Below, piece after piece: positions 24,678 through 32,327 of a stretch of DNA of 64,000 nt. The DNA comes from Prevotella bivia DSM 20514 (GTDB lineage Bacteria; Bacteroidota; Bacteroidia; Bacteroidales; Bacteroidaceae). Position 1 is the stretch's first letter; each line of letters opens with the position of its first letter. The translations under genes and the position numbers were made by a program. The notes below the pieces were generated by a model. It saw only the letters and a list, made by a program, of their open reading frames with translations. It ran no database searches and was not told the DNA's origin. The stretch is from contig NZ_JH660659.1 of assembly GCF_000262545.1 (NCBI RefSeq), forward strand, positions 5,240-69,239, given 5' to 3'.

Positions 24678-24989
24678 ATGCAACAGACAATCAATTTTGA
24701 AGCTCAGGCGCAAACTACTCGCCCAGCCATCAACGTACGTGCTACGATACAGCGCAAAATCAAGTCTATTAATCTTTGGCTCGACCAGAAGAGCGAGTTT
24801 TACAGCCGTATCGCCGAGTTCCCCGTAACCCGTCGTTTGGTGCTTCGTGTCAATGCCGTATCTTTGTGCCTCATGCTCACCGCCATCGCCGTCGAGCAGC
24901 GTCCACTCGTTGCCATCACCTCCGCCCTCTGCGCAGGCTGGCTCGTCTATCGTATCAACAAAACAGATAAAAAAGGAGGTAAACGATGA
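24678..24989 (+). CDS. island membrane protein, unknown
   Basis: About 103 residues (MQQTINFEAQAQTTRPAINV at the start) with a long amphipathic region and two hydrophobic helices (LRVNAVSLCLMLTAIAV near 58, and LVAITSALCAGWLVYRI). It ends in a basic Lys-rich tail. An in-frame ATG at 24669 would add three residues. The codons around the start repeat the GCTAAACAATGTG arm of the RNA upstream. It overlaps the next gene by 4 bases. Confidence 0.6.
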   Translation: MQQTINFEAQAQTTRPAINVRATIQRKIKSINLWLDQKSEFYSRIAEFPVTRRLVLRVNAVSLCLMLTAIAVEQRPLVAITSALCAGWLVYRINKTDKKGGKR

Positions 24990-25351
24990 TTTATGTTTTC
25001 GACCTTACTATCAAAACCACACTTCCGTCGTATATGCAACCGGTTGCAGAACTGATGGCAAAATTTGATAGTGTGGTGTTTCTTGACTATAATGAGTTTC
25101 AGATTTTCACCGACTGTCTCAAGAAAAGCCTTGAGCGGTCAAAACCCGAAGGCAGTACGGCTTTTGTCGAGGTGTATAATTCCTTTAGCGAAGAAGATAC
25201 AGGCGGCATCTATGTGTACTCGCATCGCAATAGTGGAGACAGCTTACTCCGAATGAGGTTCACTCCTGCACGTTCCATTATGGAGTACGACCTGAATTCC
25301 TGCAAGTTCAGCGATATTAGTAACCGCTTAAAGGAAGGAGGCGCACAATGA
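24986..25351 (+). CDS. island protein, unknown
   Basis: 121 residues, beginning MIYVFDLTIKTTLPSYMQPV. It is a mixed alpha/beta protein without signal or membrane segment (GGIYVYSHRNSGDSLLRMRF in the middle). It overlaps its neighbours by 4 bases on each side (ATGA junctions), so it belongs to one coupled operon with the genes at 24678, 25348 and 25622. Not recognised. Confidence 0.65.
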   Translation: MIYVFDLTIKTTLPSYMQPVAELMAKFDSVVFLDYNEFQIFTDCLKKSLERSKPEGSTAFVEVYNSFSEEDTGGIYVYSHRNSGDSLLRMRFTPARSIMEYDLNSCKFSDISNRLKEGGAQ

Positions 25352-25629
25352 AAACCACTCTCATTCATCTGAGCGAGGAAGCCACCGCTACCCTTGAGGC
25401 GATGCTCGACCCTGGTTACATCTATGAGCGCACCGAGCGTCTTCAGGCCATCGAGGACTTCCTTATCGATCAGTGGCGCGATGCCCACAACATCAAGCCC
25501 GAGGCAGCCCTCACATTCCTCGACACCTTGCGCGCCCTGCGTAAGGACTTCGGCACATTCCTCACCTCGGTAGACCCCTCAGGCGAAGCCGACGATCGTC
25601 AAACCCTAAATATTCCAGACAATGAATAA
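25348..25629 (+). CDS. island protein, unknown
   Basis: 93 residues, largely helical and acidic (LSEEATATLEAMLDPGYIYE near the start, LDTLRALRKDFGTFL in the middle). Base composition rises to a clearly GC-richer level from here to about 27600. It is coupled to the genes before and after by overlapping stop and start codons. Not recognised. Confidence 0.65.
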   Translation: MKTTLIHLSEEATATLEAMLDPGYIYERTERLQAIEDFLIDQWRDAHNIKPEAALTFLDTLRALRKDFGTFLTSVDPSGEADDRQTLNIPDNE

Positions 25630-25897
25630 TAAGAAAGAAAACCCTGAGCAGCCCATTACCGACATCAGCATTTATGTGGCAGCTCTCTCCACTACCTACC
25701 GCCCTGCTTTCGCACCAGGCGAAGCCACCCATTTCTTCTCCACCGCCGAGGTTGTCGATGCCATTCGTGGCATCGACCCCTCTGCTAAGGTCAGCCCCGA
25801 GCAAGTGTTCTCCGCCCTTATCGATGCAGGTTTCAATTTCTGCAACCGCCCCGGGGCGCACGGCTTAGAGTTCAAGTGGATGTTCCGTGAGCGATAA
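25622..25897 (+). CDS. island protein, unknown
   Basis: 91 residues with a central segment FFSTAEVVDAIRGIDPSAKV that looks like a small helical DNA- or protein-binding module, and an aromatic end (GLEFKWMFRER). It is the last gene of the coupled operon and overlaps the previous one by 8 bases. Not recognised. Confidence 0.62.
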   Translation: MNNKKENPEQPITDISIYVAALSTTYRPAFAPGEATHFFSTAEVVDAIRGIDPSAKVSPEQVFSALIDAGFNFCNRPGAHGLEFKWMFRER

Positions 25898-25931
25898 TTT
25901 TCTTTTTTGTCAAAGCATCCATTCATTTGGA

Positions 25932-26020
25932 TGTTTGTTTGTCAGGGCACTTCGTCGTGAGACGAGGTGTCCTTTACAACCCAAAAAGAAGTACATAAAT
26001 TTGCCATTGACAAACAAACA
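25932..26020 (+). promoter_or_regulatory. methyltransferase leader with 13-bp inverted repeat
   Basis: TGTTTGTTTGTCA (25932-25944) and its exact reverse complement (26008-26020) enclose a second hairpin (GGGCAC-tt-CGTC / GACG-ag-GTGTCC, about 25945-25972, possibly the terminator of the upstream operon). A promoter-like TTTA-N19-TAAATTTG ends at 26003, so the right arm lies at the transcription start and just before the start codons at 26027-26031. It can be read as an operator or an RNA structure. Confidence 0.5.
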
Positions 26021-26030
26021 GGTAAAATGA

Positions 26031-27611
26031 ATGAGACAAATAATCAGACACGCTTCGCTCTTCAGCGGTATTGGGGCACCCGAACTCGCAGCCTTATGGC
26101 TTGGGTGGCAAAATGTTTTTCACTGCGAGATCAACGAGTTCTGCAACACAATCCTCAGCTACTGGTTTCCAAACTCCATCAATTATGAAAACATCAAGAC
26201 AACAGATTTCTCAAAGTGGCAAGGACAAATTGACATTCTCACGGGAGGCTTTCCTTGCCAACCTTTCAGCTCAGCAGGGCAGCGACTTGGAGCGGACGAT
26301 GACCGCTACCTCTGGCCTGAGATGTTACGAGTCATCAGGCAGATACAGCCCACTTTCGTCATTGGTGAGAACGTTGCTGGTATCCTCTCGATGGTACAGC
26401 CCAGCGAAGAGGTTAAGGTGGGAAGCACAACCTCTCTCTTCGACGAGAACGACGACATTTACAAGAAAGAACAGCAGTTCGTCATCGAAACAGTCTGCTC
26501 AGACCTTGAGCGTGAAGGATACTCCGTCCAGCCGTTTGTTATTCCGGCTTGTGCCGTCGGTGCGCCCCACCAACGAGACCGAGTGTGGTTCGTCGCAAGA
26601 AGGAATGTTCCCACACCTACTATTGACACCCTGCACGATGGAGTTCTGCGAGGACCCAGCGTCGATGAGGGCGAGGGCGAAGCGCAACGGCTACAAGAAC
26701 GGAACGAAGTACAACAGCCTACTGAGCCAAGTGGTCTACTCCGATATTCTTCCCACGCCAGTAACACAAGGGCTAAAGGTATGCGAGAACAGCAAACAGA
26801 GGTTCCTTTCCCTCGGTCTGCTCCCTACGCCCTTAGCGGTGGAGATACAACACAGCAAGCGCATCAAGGCACTGAAGGAGAAGGGAGGGAAGACGATGGA
26901 CAGCAGAGCCAACGGCGAGCAACGACCCAACGGTCTGATGGACTTCATCAACTTTCACGGGATACTGCCGACCCCGAATGCCTCCGAGGCAACGAAATGG
27001 GCTACGACATACAACCCCGACAGTCAGATGGGGTCAGGGCTGACAGCGATGGCTATCAATGGGATGTTGCCGACACCGAGTGCCGCAGATGCGACGATGG
27101 GGGCAGTCCTCGGCAAGAACGACAGAATAGTACAGACACCCTCAGGGACTCTGCGCAAGGTAACCCCGACAACGAATTTCAGCCTCGGTCTTGCAAGGAC
27201 GGTTCAACTCCTGCCGACACCCTGTGCCCAGGACTTCAAGAAGAGGGGCGTGAACTCCAAGCAGAAGGGATTGCCCGAGATGTTCCGCAAATGCGACTGG
27301 CTGCTGACCCCAAGGGCGAGCGACGGGATGCGTGCCATAATGACGATGGACAACCTCAAGGCGCATCGCAAGAAGAACGCGGCGCAGAGCAACTTGGCGG
27401 AGCAGATTGCCCACAAGATTGGTGGAGGGACTTCCCAACTGTCTCCCCTATTTGTAGAGGAAATGATGGGCTACCCTTTGATATATCTCGTCTTACCATT
27501 CCTTTCACAAGATGGCGACAGGAGTCAATAAAAGCCCTCGGCAACTCTATGGTTCCGCAAGTTGTCCTTGAATTATTCAGGGCAATAGAGGCGGAGATTT
27601 TCGAAGAATAA
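26031..27611 (+). CDS. DNA (cytosine-5)-methyltransferase
   Basis: 526 residues. Motif I is ASLFSGIGAPE (8-18), the catalytic motif IV is GGFPCQPFSSAG with Cys 76, motif VI is IGENVAGI (near 112), motif VIII is HQRDRVWFVAR (180-190), and motif X is KALGNSMVPQVVLELF (near 503). All m5C MTase elements are therefore in this frame. Between residues 190 and 470 the target-recognition region is long, charged and repetitive (ADPEC, ADTEC, ADTLC, AADPKG units). The same DNA in the +1 frame is also open (26071-27531). It is phage-borne, probably to protect DNA or mark the element. GC is well above the neighbours. Confidence 0.9.
   Translation: MRQIIRHASLFSGIGAPELAALWLGWQNVFHCEINEFCNTILSYWFPNSINYENIKTTDFSKWQGQIDILTGGFPCQPFSSAGQRLGADDDRYLWPEMLRVIRQIQPTFVIGENVAGILSMVQPSEEVKVGSTTSLFDENDDIYKKEQQFVIETVCSDLEREGYSVQPFVIPACAVGAPHQRDRVWFVARRNVPTPTIDTLHDGVLRGPSVDEGEGEAQRLQERNEVQQPTEPSGLLRYSSHASNTRAKGMREQQTEVPFPRSAPYALSGGDTTQQAHQGTEGEGREDDGQQSQRRATTQRSDGLHQLSRDTADPECLRGNEMGYDIQPRQSDGVRADSDGYQWDVADTECRRCDDGGSPRQERQNSTDTLRDSAQGNPDNEFQPRSCKDGSTPADTLCPGLQEEGRELQAEGIARDVPQMRLAADPKGERRDACHNDDGQPQGASQEERGAEQLGGADCPQDWWRDFPTVSPICRGNDGLPFDISRLTIPFTRWRQESIKALGNSMVPQVVLELFRAIEAEIFEE
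26071..27531 (+). CDS. overlapping +1-frame ORF within the methyltransferase (LPTP-repeat protein)
   Basis: A 486-codon frame with no stop, shifted +1 from the methyltransferase. It contains regularly spaced LPTP units (ILPTPVTQG, LLPTPLAVE, ILPTPNASE, MLPTPSAAD, LLPTPCAQD, LLTPRASD) and ends with SQLSPLFVEEMMGYPLIY. From memory, such LPTP repeats and an LSPLFVEEMMGFP-type ending are found in annotated phage methyltransferase-associated proteins of Bacteroidota. The track could start at TTG 26071 or a later ATG (26113). Whether it is translated, by overlap or by frameshift, is not shown here. Confidence 0.4.
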   Translation: MGHPNSQPYGLGGKMFFTARSTSSATQSSATGFQTPSIMKTSRQQISQSGKDKLTFSREAFLANLSAQQGSDLERTMTATSGLRCYESSGRYSPLSSLVRTLLVSSRWYSPAKRLRWEAQPLSSTRTTTFTRKNSSSSSKQSAQTLSVKDTPSSRLLFRLVPSVRPTNETECGSSQEGMFPHLLLTPCTMEFCEDPASMRARAKRNGYKNGTKYNSLLSQVVYSDILPTPVTQGLKVCENSKQRFLSLGLLPTPLAVEIQHSKRIKALKEKGGKTMDSRANGEQRPNGLMDFINFHGILPTPNASEATKWATTYNPDSQMGSGLTAMAINGMLPTPSAADATMGAVLGKNDRIVQTPSGTLRKVTPTTNFSLGLARTVQLLPTPCAQDFKKRGVNSKQKGLPEMFRKCDWLLTPRASDGMRAIMTMDNLKAHRKKNAAQSNLAEQIAHKIGGGTSQLSPLFVEEMMGYPLIYLVLPFLSQDGDRSQ

Positions 27612-27664
27612 CTTGCGTTATTCCTAATAAAAATTTATATTTGCATTACTTAAACATAAGTAAT

Positions 27665-27820
27665 ATGGAACTGATATTTATTATATCTACTATTATAGCG
27701 ATTATTACTATTCCTATGAACCGTATATTCATGATACGGTTAGCATGGTTCCTATTGGTATCTTTGCTTACGCCATTGATTGGTATACCTGTTTACCTAT
27801 TACTCTTCGGAAAGGAATAG
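27665..27820 (+). CDS. small hydrophobic membrane protein
   Basis: A 51-residue protein with two hydrophobic stretches (LIFIISTIIAIITI and LAWFLLVSLLTPLIGIPVYLLLF) around a short basic loop (NRIFMIR). It has its own promoter-like CTTG (27612-27615), 20 bases, TATATTTG (27636-27643). Size and shape recall phage holins or superinfection-exclusion proteins, but there is no specific motif. It lies just before the tail module. Confidence 0.6.
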   Translation: MELIFIISTIIAIITIPMNRIFMIRLAWFLLVSLLTPLIGIPVYLLLFGKE

Positions 27821-27836
27821 TCACACATTCCTGTCC

Positions 27837-27867
27837 TTTTTTCTTATCTATTCTGTTACTATCTTTG
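27837..27867 (+). promoter_or_regulatory. promoter of the tail module
   Basis: TTTT (27837-27840), 19 bases, TATCTTTG (27860-27867), about 22 bases before the start of the 142-residue gene. The following tail genes are tightly spaced and could all use it. Confidence 0.6.
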
Positions 27868-27888
27868 CCTTATATAATATAGGTAAAT

Positions 27889-28317
27889 ATGGTAACAGAA
27901 ACTCTTATCCGCGAGCAGTTTGTTCATCAGACCATCACTCGTGGCATACACAAAATTTATTCCACACAGGAGCAGGTGGTTCGTAACAACTTTCAGTTAC
28001 GCACAGGGCGTCTTCTCACCTCTCTTTCTGCCCATAACTTTTCAGCCGAAAGCCAAGGCTTTCAGCGTAAATTCTTTGTTCGTGTTCTTCCCTATCTTCG
28101 TTTTCTTGATATGGCTTATCGCATCAGGAAGGATCGTGTGGCAAAATATAAGCGCAGCAACTTTGCTCTTTATAACCGTGTTGTATGGGGAGTGCTTTAC
28201 CGTGAGACATTCCCCGAACTTTCTTTTGGTTTTACGGACGAAGTGCGCAAAAGCATTAACAAGGAACTCAAGGATATTTTCGACACTGATAGCAAATCAT
28301 ATTTCAAAGCAAAATAA
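27889..28317 (+). CDS. tail-module protein preceding the tape measure, unknown
   Basis: 142 residues, basic, helical, no signal. QTITRGIHKIYSTQEQVVRNN is near the start and LYNRVVWGVLYRETFPELSFG is near 95. It ends two bases before the tape measure start. Tail assembly chaperones usually hold this position in phages, but I see no slippery frameshift signature, so that role is only positional inference. Confidence 0.65.
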   Translation: MVTETLIREQFVHQTITRGIHKIYSTQEQVVRNNFQLRTGRLLTSLSAHNFSAESQGFQRKFFVRVLPYLRFLDMAYRIRKDRVAKYKRSNFALYNRVVWGVLYRETFPELSFGFTDEVRKSINKELKDIFDTDSKSYFKAK

Positions 28318-28319
28318 TT

Positions 28320-31300
28320 ATGGCATCAAAACATCTTTCTGAGGATGAGATAAAATACGTTATCTCTGCCGATTCTTCCAAGGCACAGCAGGAACTTCAC
28401 AGTCTTGGTAAATCCACGGCACAACTCCGTCGTGAGGAGAGTGCACGGCGCAAAGCAATGATAGAGTTGGAGGCTACAGGGCAAAAAAACTCTGCACAGT
28501 ATAAAAGGTTAAGCGAAGAGTGCAAGTCCTATAGCAAGCAAATCAAGGATAACGAGGATAAAATGAGAAAGCTCCGTAGTTCCCTTGATGTAACCACTAT
28601 GACGATGTCTCAGCTTCGTAAACAGTCGAAGGAACTCCAGCGCGAGCTCGACAATGTTTCTAAATCCCTCAATCCAGGAGAGTATAAAAAACTGGAGGAT
28701 CAGTTAAGCCATGTCAATGGTAGAATAGCTGAACTTCGACAAAATGCCAAGTCGTTTACCGAATTGGCTGCAAGCGATGGAGTTAATAACTTCTTTTACG
28801 GTCAAGTGGGCTATAAGGCTTTGGAATTGTTCGGTAGTAAACTGGGAGAATTACGTGATTCTGTGCGAGAACTTACCAACGAGGGTGTAGAGATGGCTCG
28901 TTCTGCCGATGGTATTACTCATGCCTTTAGCCAGTTTGGAAACCCAGAATTATTAAACCAACTCCGTACCGCCACCAAGGGAACCGTTGGAGATATAGAG
29001 CTAATGAAGGCTGCTGTCAAGGCCAAGGACTTCCGCATCCCACTCGAAGACCTTGGCAAGTACTTATCCTTCGCCCAGCTTAAAGCCCAACAGACGGGTC
29101 AGTCTCTGGATTATATGGTAGACTCCCTCGTTACAGGTCTTGGTCGCCAGTCTCCCATAATTCTTGACAACCTTGGACTTTCTGCTGCCGAAATCAGCGA
29201 AAAGACCAAAGAAACAGGAGACTTTATGCGTGGAGTAGCTTCTATTGTAGAGAAGTCTTTGTCGGAAGCTGGCCCCAGATATATTTCTGCCGCCGACCGT
29301 GCAGCACAGGCAGCTGTACGCCTACAAAACAAACAATATGAGGTGGGTAAGGCTTTATTGGAATATGACGAGCTTGTAGAGGGAGTTTATGGTAGAATTA
29401 AGATAGGGCTGCTCGATATTATCAAGTTCTTTGCCCAGCATCGCACCGCTACTATATCCCTCACTGTTGCTATGGTTGGCCTTGTTGTGTCTATGACAGC
29501 ATTGAATACCAGCTTCAAGGCATTCATTTCAAACATGGCTCTTTCAAAAGCTATCGTTGCTGGATGGGCAACCATTACAAGTACTTTTAAAGGTTTACAA
29601 CTCCTTTTTATTGCCATTACCAGTTCTACTACACGCGCCAATGCTGCCATGCGCCTGTTTAATGCTACCTGTAAGGCTAACGTAATGATGCTACTTGCCA
29701 CAGCTATTGCTGCTGCAGCTGTTGCTATCGGTACTTATATAGCCCGAACATCGAAAGCAGATGTAATAACAAAGCGTTTAGAGGAAACACAAAAACGTCT
29801 TGCTTCCATGTCCAGTAACGTATCAAAACAAATTGTTTCCGACCAGCTTTCTATCAAGAGGGCTGTTAACGACTCAGTAACATCACAGAAGTCGAAGATT
29901 GATATGCTCACAAAGACGATTAATGATAACACAGAAACAAATGCAAAGCGAATTAAGGCTTTGGACGAATTAAAGAGGATTATCCCATCCTATCATGCAC
30001 AGCTCACAACAGAGGGAAAATTGATAAACAATAATACCTCTGCCATCAAGGACTATACAAAGAACCTTATGAAAGCAGCTATGGCACAAGCTATGATAGG
30101 TAAGATTGGGAGCATTACTGGTAATCAGCTAAATCACAATCTGCTACTTGAAAACAGAAAAGGAAATCGTAACTACGCCATTAACAAGCTCCGTGCTTTA
30201 GGCATGAATGACGATCGTGAGATTCGCACTTTTGATATTCATGCCAGTCGAGGTGGAAATGTTACTATGAAGCAAGGTATCTTTGATAAGAAAACAGGTA
30301 AACTCATTCAAGAAATAAGTAGAGATACGGAAGATCAAATTTTGGCTTTCCAAAAGTTAGTTCTTTATAATGATAAACGTATAGAAGAAGAAACGAAATA
30401 TATATCGGATGGCAATGCCCGTATTGAAGCCATACGCAAGTTAGCGAAGCAACAACAAATCGACTTAGAAGAAAAAATAATAGAGAAAGAAAAACCTAAC
30501 TCATCTAAGGCTGAAAAAGTAAAGAAAGAGAAAAAGGAGAAAGACCCCGATGATATAGCATCCCGTAATTTTTCAAAATCCCGACAAAGTTCGCTCGACG
30601 CAGCCAATGCCGCTTATCAAAAGGATGTAAACAACCTCAATATGTCGCTTGCCCAGAAGAAAATCTCACAGGAGCAATACGACGTCTATATCTCTGCGCT
30701 CAACACGCAGCACGCTACCAACCTCCTTACTATTGAGCAGAACTATTACACCAAGTCCACGCAGATGGCTTTCAAGGATGCCGCCAAGAAGAAGGAACTC
30801 GAAACGGGTCAGAGTAAGAATGTTGCCCAAGCCCAGCAGAAACTTGAAGAGACACGCATCGCTGCCGAAGAGAAGTATCAAGCCGTAATGACGCAGCTCA
30901 TAGACCAGGGCAAGGTTCAGCAAACCTTAACCCTGGAACAGGAACGCGATGCCATACTCGAAGTCCTCCGTGGGCTCTATGACACGGCTTTACAGCTGGC
31001 GCAGCAAAGCGGAGAGGACGAGTCTGCCGTTGACGCTGCCTACCAGCAGGCTCGCCTCAATATCTTGTCGGAGTACAATGATAAGCAACTCGCCAAGATA
31101 AAAGAGTTTGAGCAGCAAAAGGCACAGGCTCGCCAAGAATATGGTCTTGACACTTTCGAGGACCAGCTTGCGGCACGCCAACAGAAGATAAATGACGACC
31201 ACGCAAAAGGATTACTTACGGAACAAGAGCATCAACAAGCCCTTGCTAACCTCGACCGAGAGGCAGAGGAGCATCGCCTACAGATACGTCAGCAGTACGG

Positions 31301-32327
31301 ACTTGCCACCCAGCAGGAACTCTACAACGCCGAGCTTGAGATGCTTCAGCTCCACTTGCAGAACAAGGAAATCTCACAGCAGGAATACGAAGAAGCCGTC
31401 AAGAACCTCAAGATACAGAAGGCAAAAGAGGCTTTCGATTACTACGCTAATCTTGCAGGTGGTGCGGTCAAGGCGCTTCAGGATGCCGAGATGGCGAATG
31501 TCGACGCCAAGTACGATGCCGAGATAGAGGCTGCACGAAACGCAGGTAAGGACACTACTGACATCGAGAAGAAGAAAGCCAATGAGAAGCTGAAGATACA
31601 GAAGAAGTATGCCGATATGAACTTTGCCATCAAGGCATCACAGATTATTGCCGATACGGCTGTTTCCATTATGAAGGCTCTTGGTGAACTCGGTCCTATC
31701 GCTGGTCCTATCGCAGCAGCCCTGATGGGTGTCACTGGTGTGGCACAGCTTGCAGCAGCCAACGCCGAACGTCAGAAAGTGAAGCGAATGAGTTTGAATG
31801 GTGCTGGTGGCTCAGCCTCTGCTTCGGGCGCACGTGTCGCCACTGGTTTGGAGTCGGGCGGTAGCATAGACATTGAGCGAGAGCAGGATGGCAAGCTCTT
31901 CCACGCTGCCTACGACCCCGACCGCCGAGGGTTTATCAACAAGCCTACGGTCATCGTTGGCGAGGGTGGCTATGGTCATAGCAAGGAGTGGGTGGCATCG
32001 AATGCAGCCGTCGAGAACCCTACCGTAGCCCCTATCATCGACATTATCGACCGCGCCCAGCGTGCAGGTAAGATACGCACCCTCGATATGAATAAGTTCC
32101 TCATACAGCAAGCCTCGGGGCGTGCCTCGGGGGGACACATTATTCCTACCACCAATGATGTGCGTGGTATTGTCCAGGACTCCTTTAAGGACTCGCTCAT
32201 CAAACGCCTTACTGATGTTCTCGATAATATCTCCACCAACGGCATCGCTGCTAGCGTGGCACTAAACGAGCTTGAACAGAAACAACAACTGCGCGATAAA
32301 GCGCGTAAATACGGAAGTAAATCATGA
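28320..32327 (+). CDS. phage tail tape measure protein
   Basis: 1335 residues. The N-terminal 150 residues are coiled-coil (many Lys/Glu heptads). Hydrophobic helices occur near 375-395 (ATISLTVAMVGLVVSM) and 450-470 (LLATAIAAAAVAIGTYIA). Long charged coiled coils fill residues 700-1120, and a Gly/Ala-rich hydrophobic segment (GPIAGPIAAALMGVTGVAQLAA) is near 1145. This layout is typical of tape measure proteins, which set tail length. At about 1.5 angstrom per residue it would specify a tail of roughly 200 nm. Codon composition changes at about 30590 from AT-rich to GC-rich, suggesting a mosaic join inside the gene. Its stop overlaps the next start by 4 bases. Confidence 0.9.
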   Translation: MASKHLSEDEIKYVISADSSKAQQELHSLGKSTAQLRREESARRKAMIELEATGQKNSAQYKRLSEECKSYSKQIKDNEDKMRKLRSSLDVTTMTMSQLRKQSKELQRELDNVSKSLNPGEYKKLEDQLSHVNGRIAELRQNAKSFTELAASDGVNNFFYGQVGYKALELFGSKLGELRDSVRELTNEGVEMARSADGITHAFSQFGNPELLNQLRTATKGTVGDIELMKAAVKAKDFRIPLEDLGKYLSFAQLKAQQTGQSLDYMVDSLVTGLGRQSPIILDNLGLSAAEISEKTKETGDFMRGVASIVEKSLSEAGPRYISAADRAAQAAVRLQNKQYEVGKALLEYDELVEGVYGRIKIGLLDIIKFFAQHRTATISLTVAMVGLVVSMTALNTSFKAFISNMALSKAIVAGWATITSTFKGLQLLFIAITSSTTRANAAMRLFNATCKANVMMLLATAIAAAAVAIGTYIARTSKADVITKRLEETQKRLASMSSNVSKQIVSDQLSIKRAVNDSVTSQKSKIDMLTKTINDNTETNAKRIKALDELKRIIPSYHAQLTTEGKLINNNTSAIKDYTKNLMKAAMAQAMIGKIGSITGNQLNHNLLLENRKGNRNYAINKLRALGMNDDREIRTFDIHASRGGNVTMKQGIFDKKTGKLIQEISRDTEDQILAFQKLVLYNDKRIEEETKYISDGNARIEAIRKLAKQQQIDLEEKIIEKEKPNSSKAEKVKKEKKEKDPDDIASRNFSKSRQSSLDAANAAYQKDVNNLNMSLAQKKISQEQYDVYISALNTQHATNLLTIEQNYYTKSTQMAFKDAAKKKELETGQSKNVAQAQQKLEETRIAAEEKYQAVMTQLIDQGKVQQTLTLEQERDAILEVLRGLYDTALQLAQQSGEDESAVDAAYQQARLNILSEYNDKQLAKIKEFEQQKAQARQEYGLDTFEDQLAARQQKINDDHAKGLLTEQEHQQALANLDREAEEHRLQIRQQYGLATQQELYNAELEMLQLHLQNKEISQQEYEEAVKNLKIQKAKEAFDYYANLAGGAVKALQDAEMANVDAKYDAEIEAARNAGKDTTDIEKKKANEKLKIQKKYADMNFAIKASQIIADTAVSIMKALGELGPIAGPIAAALMGVTGVAQLAAANAERQKVKRMSLNGAGGSASASGARVATGLESGGSIDIEREQDGKLFHAAYDPDRRGFINKPTVIVGEGGYGHSKEWVASNAAVENPTVAPIIDIIDRAQRAGKIRTLDMNKFLIQQASGRASGGHIIPTTNDVRGIVQDSFKDSLIKRLTDVLDNISTNGIAASVALNELEQKQQLRDKARKYGSKS

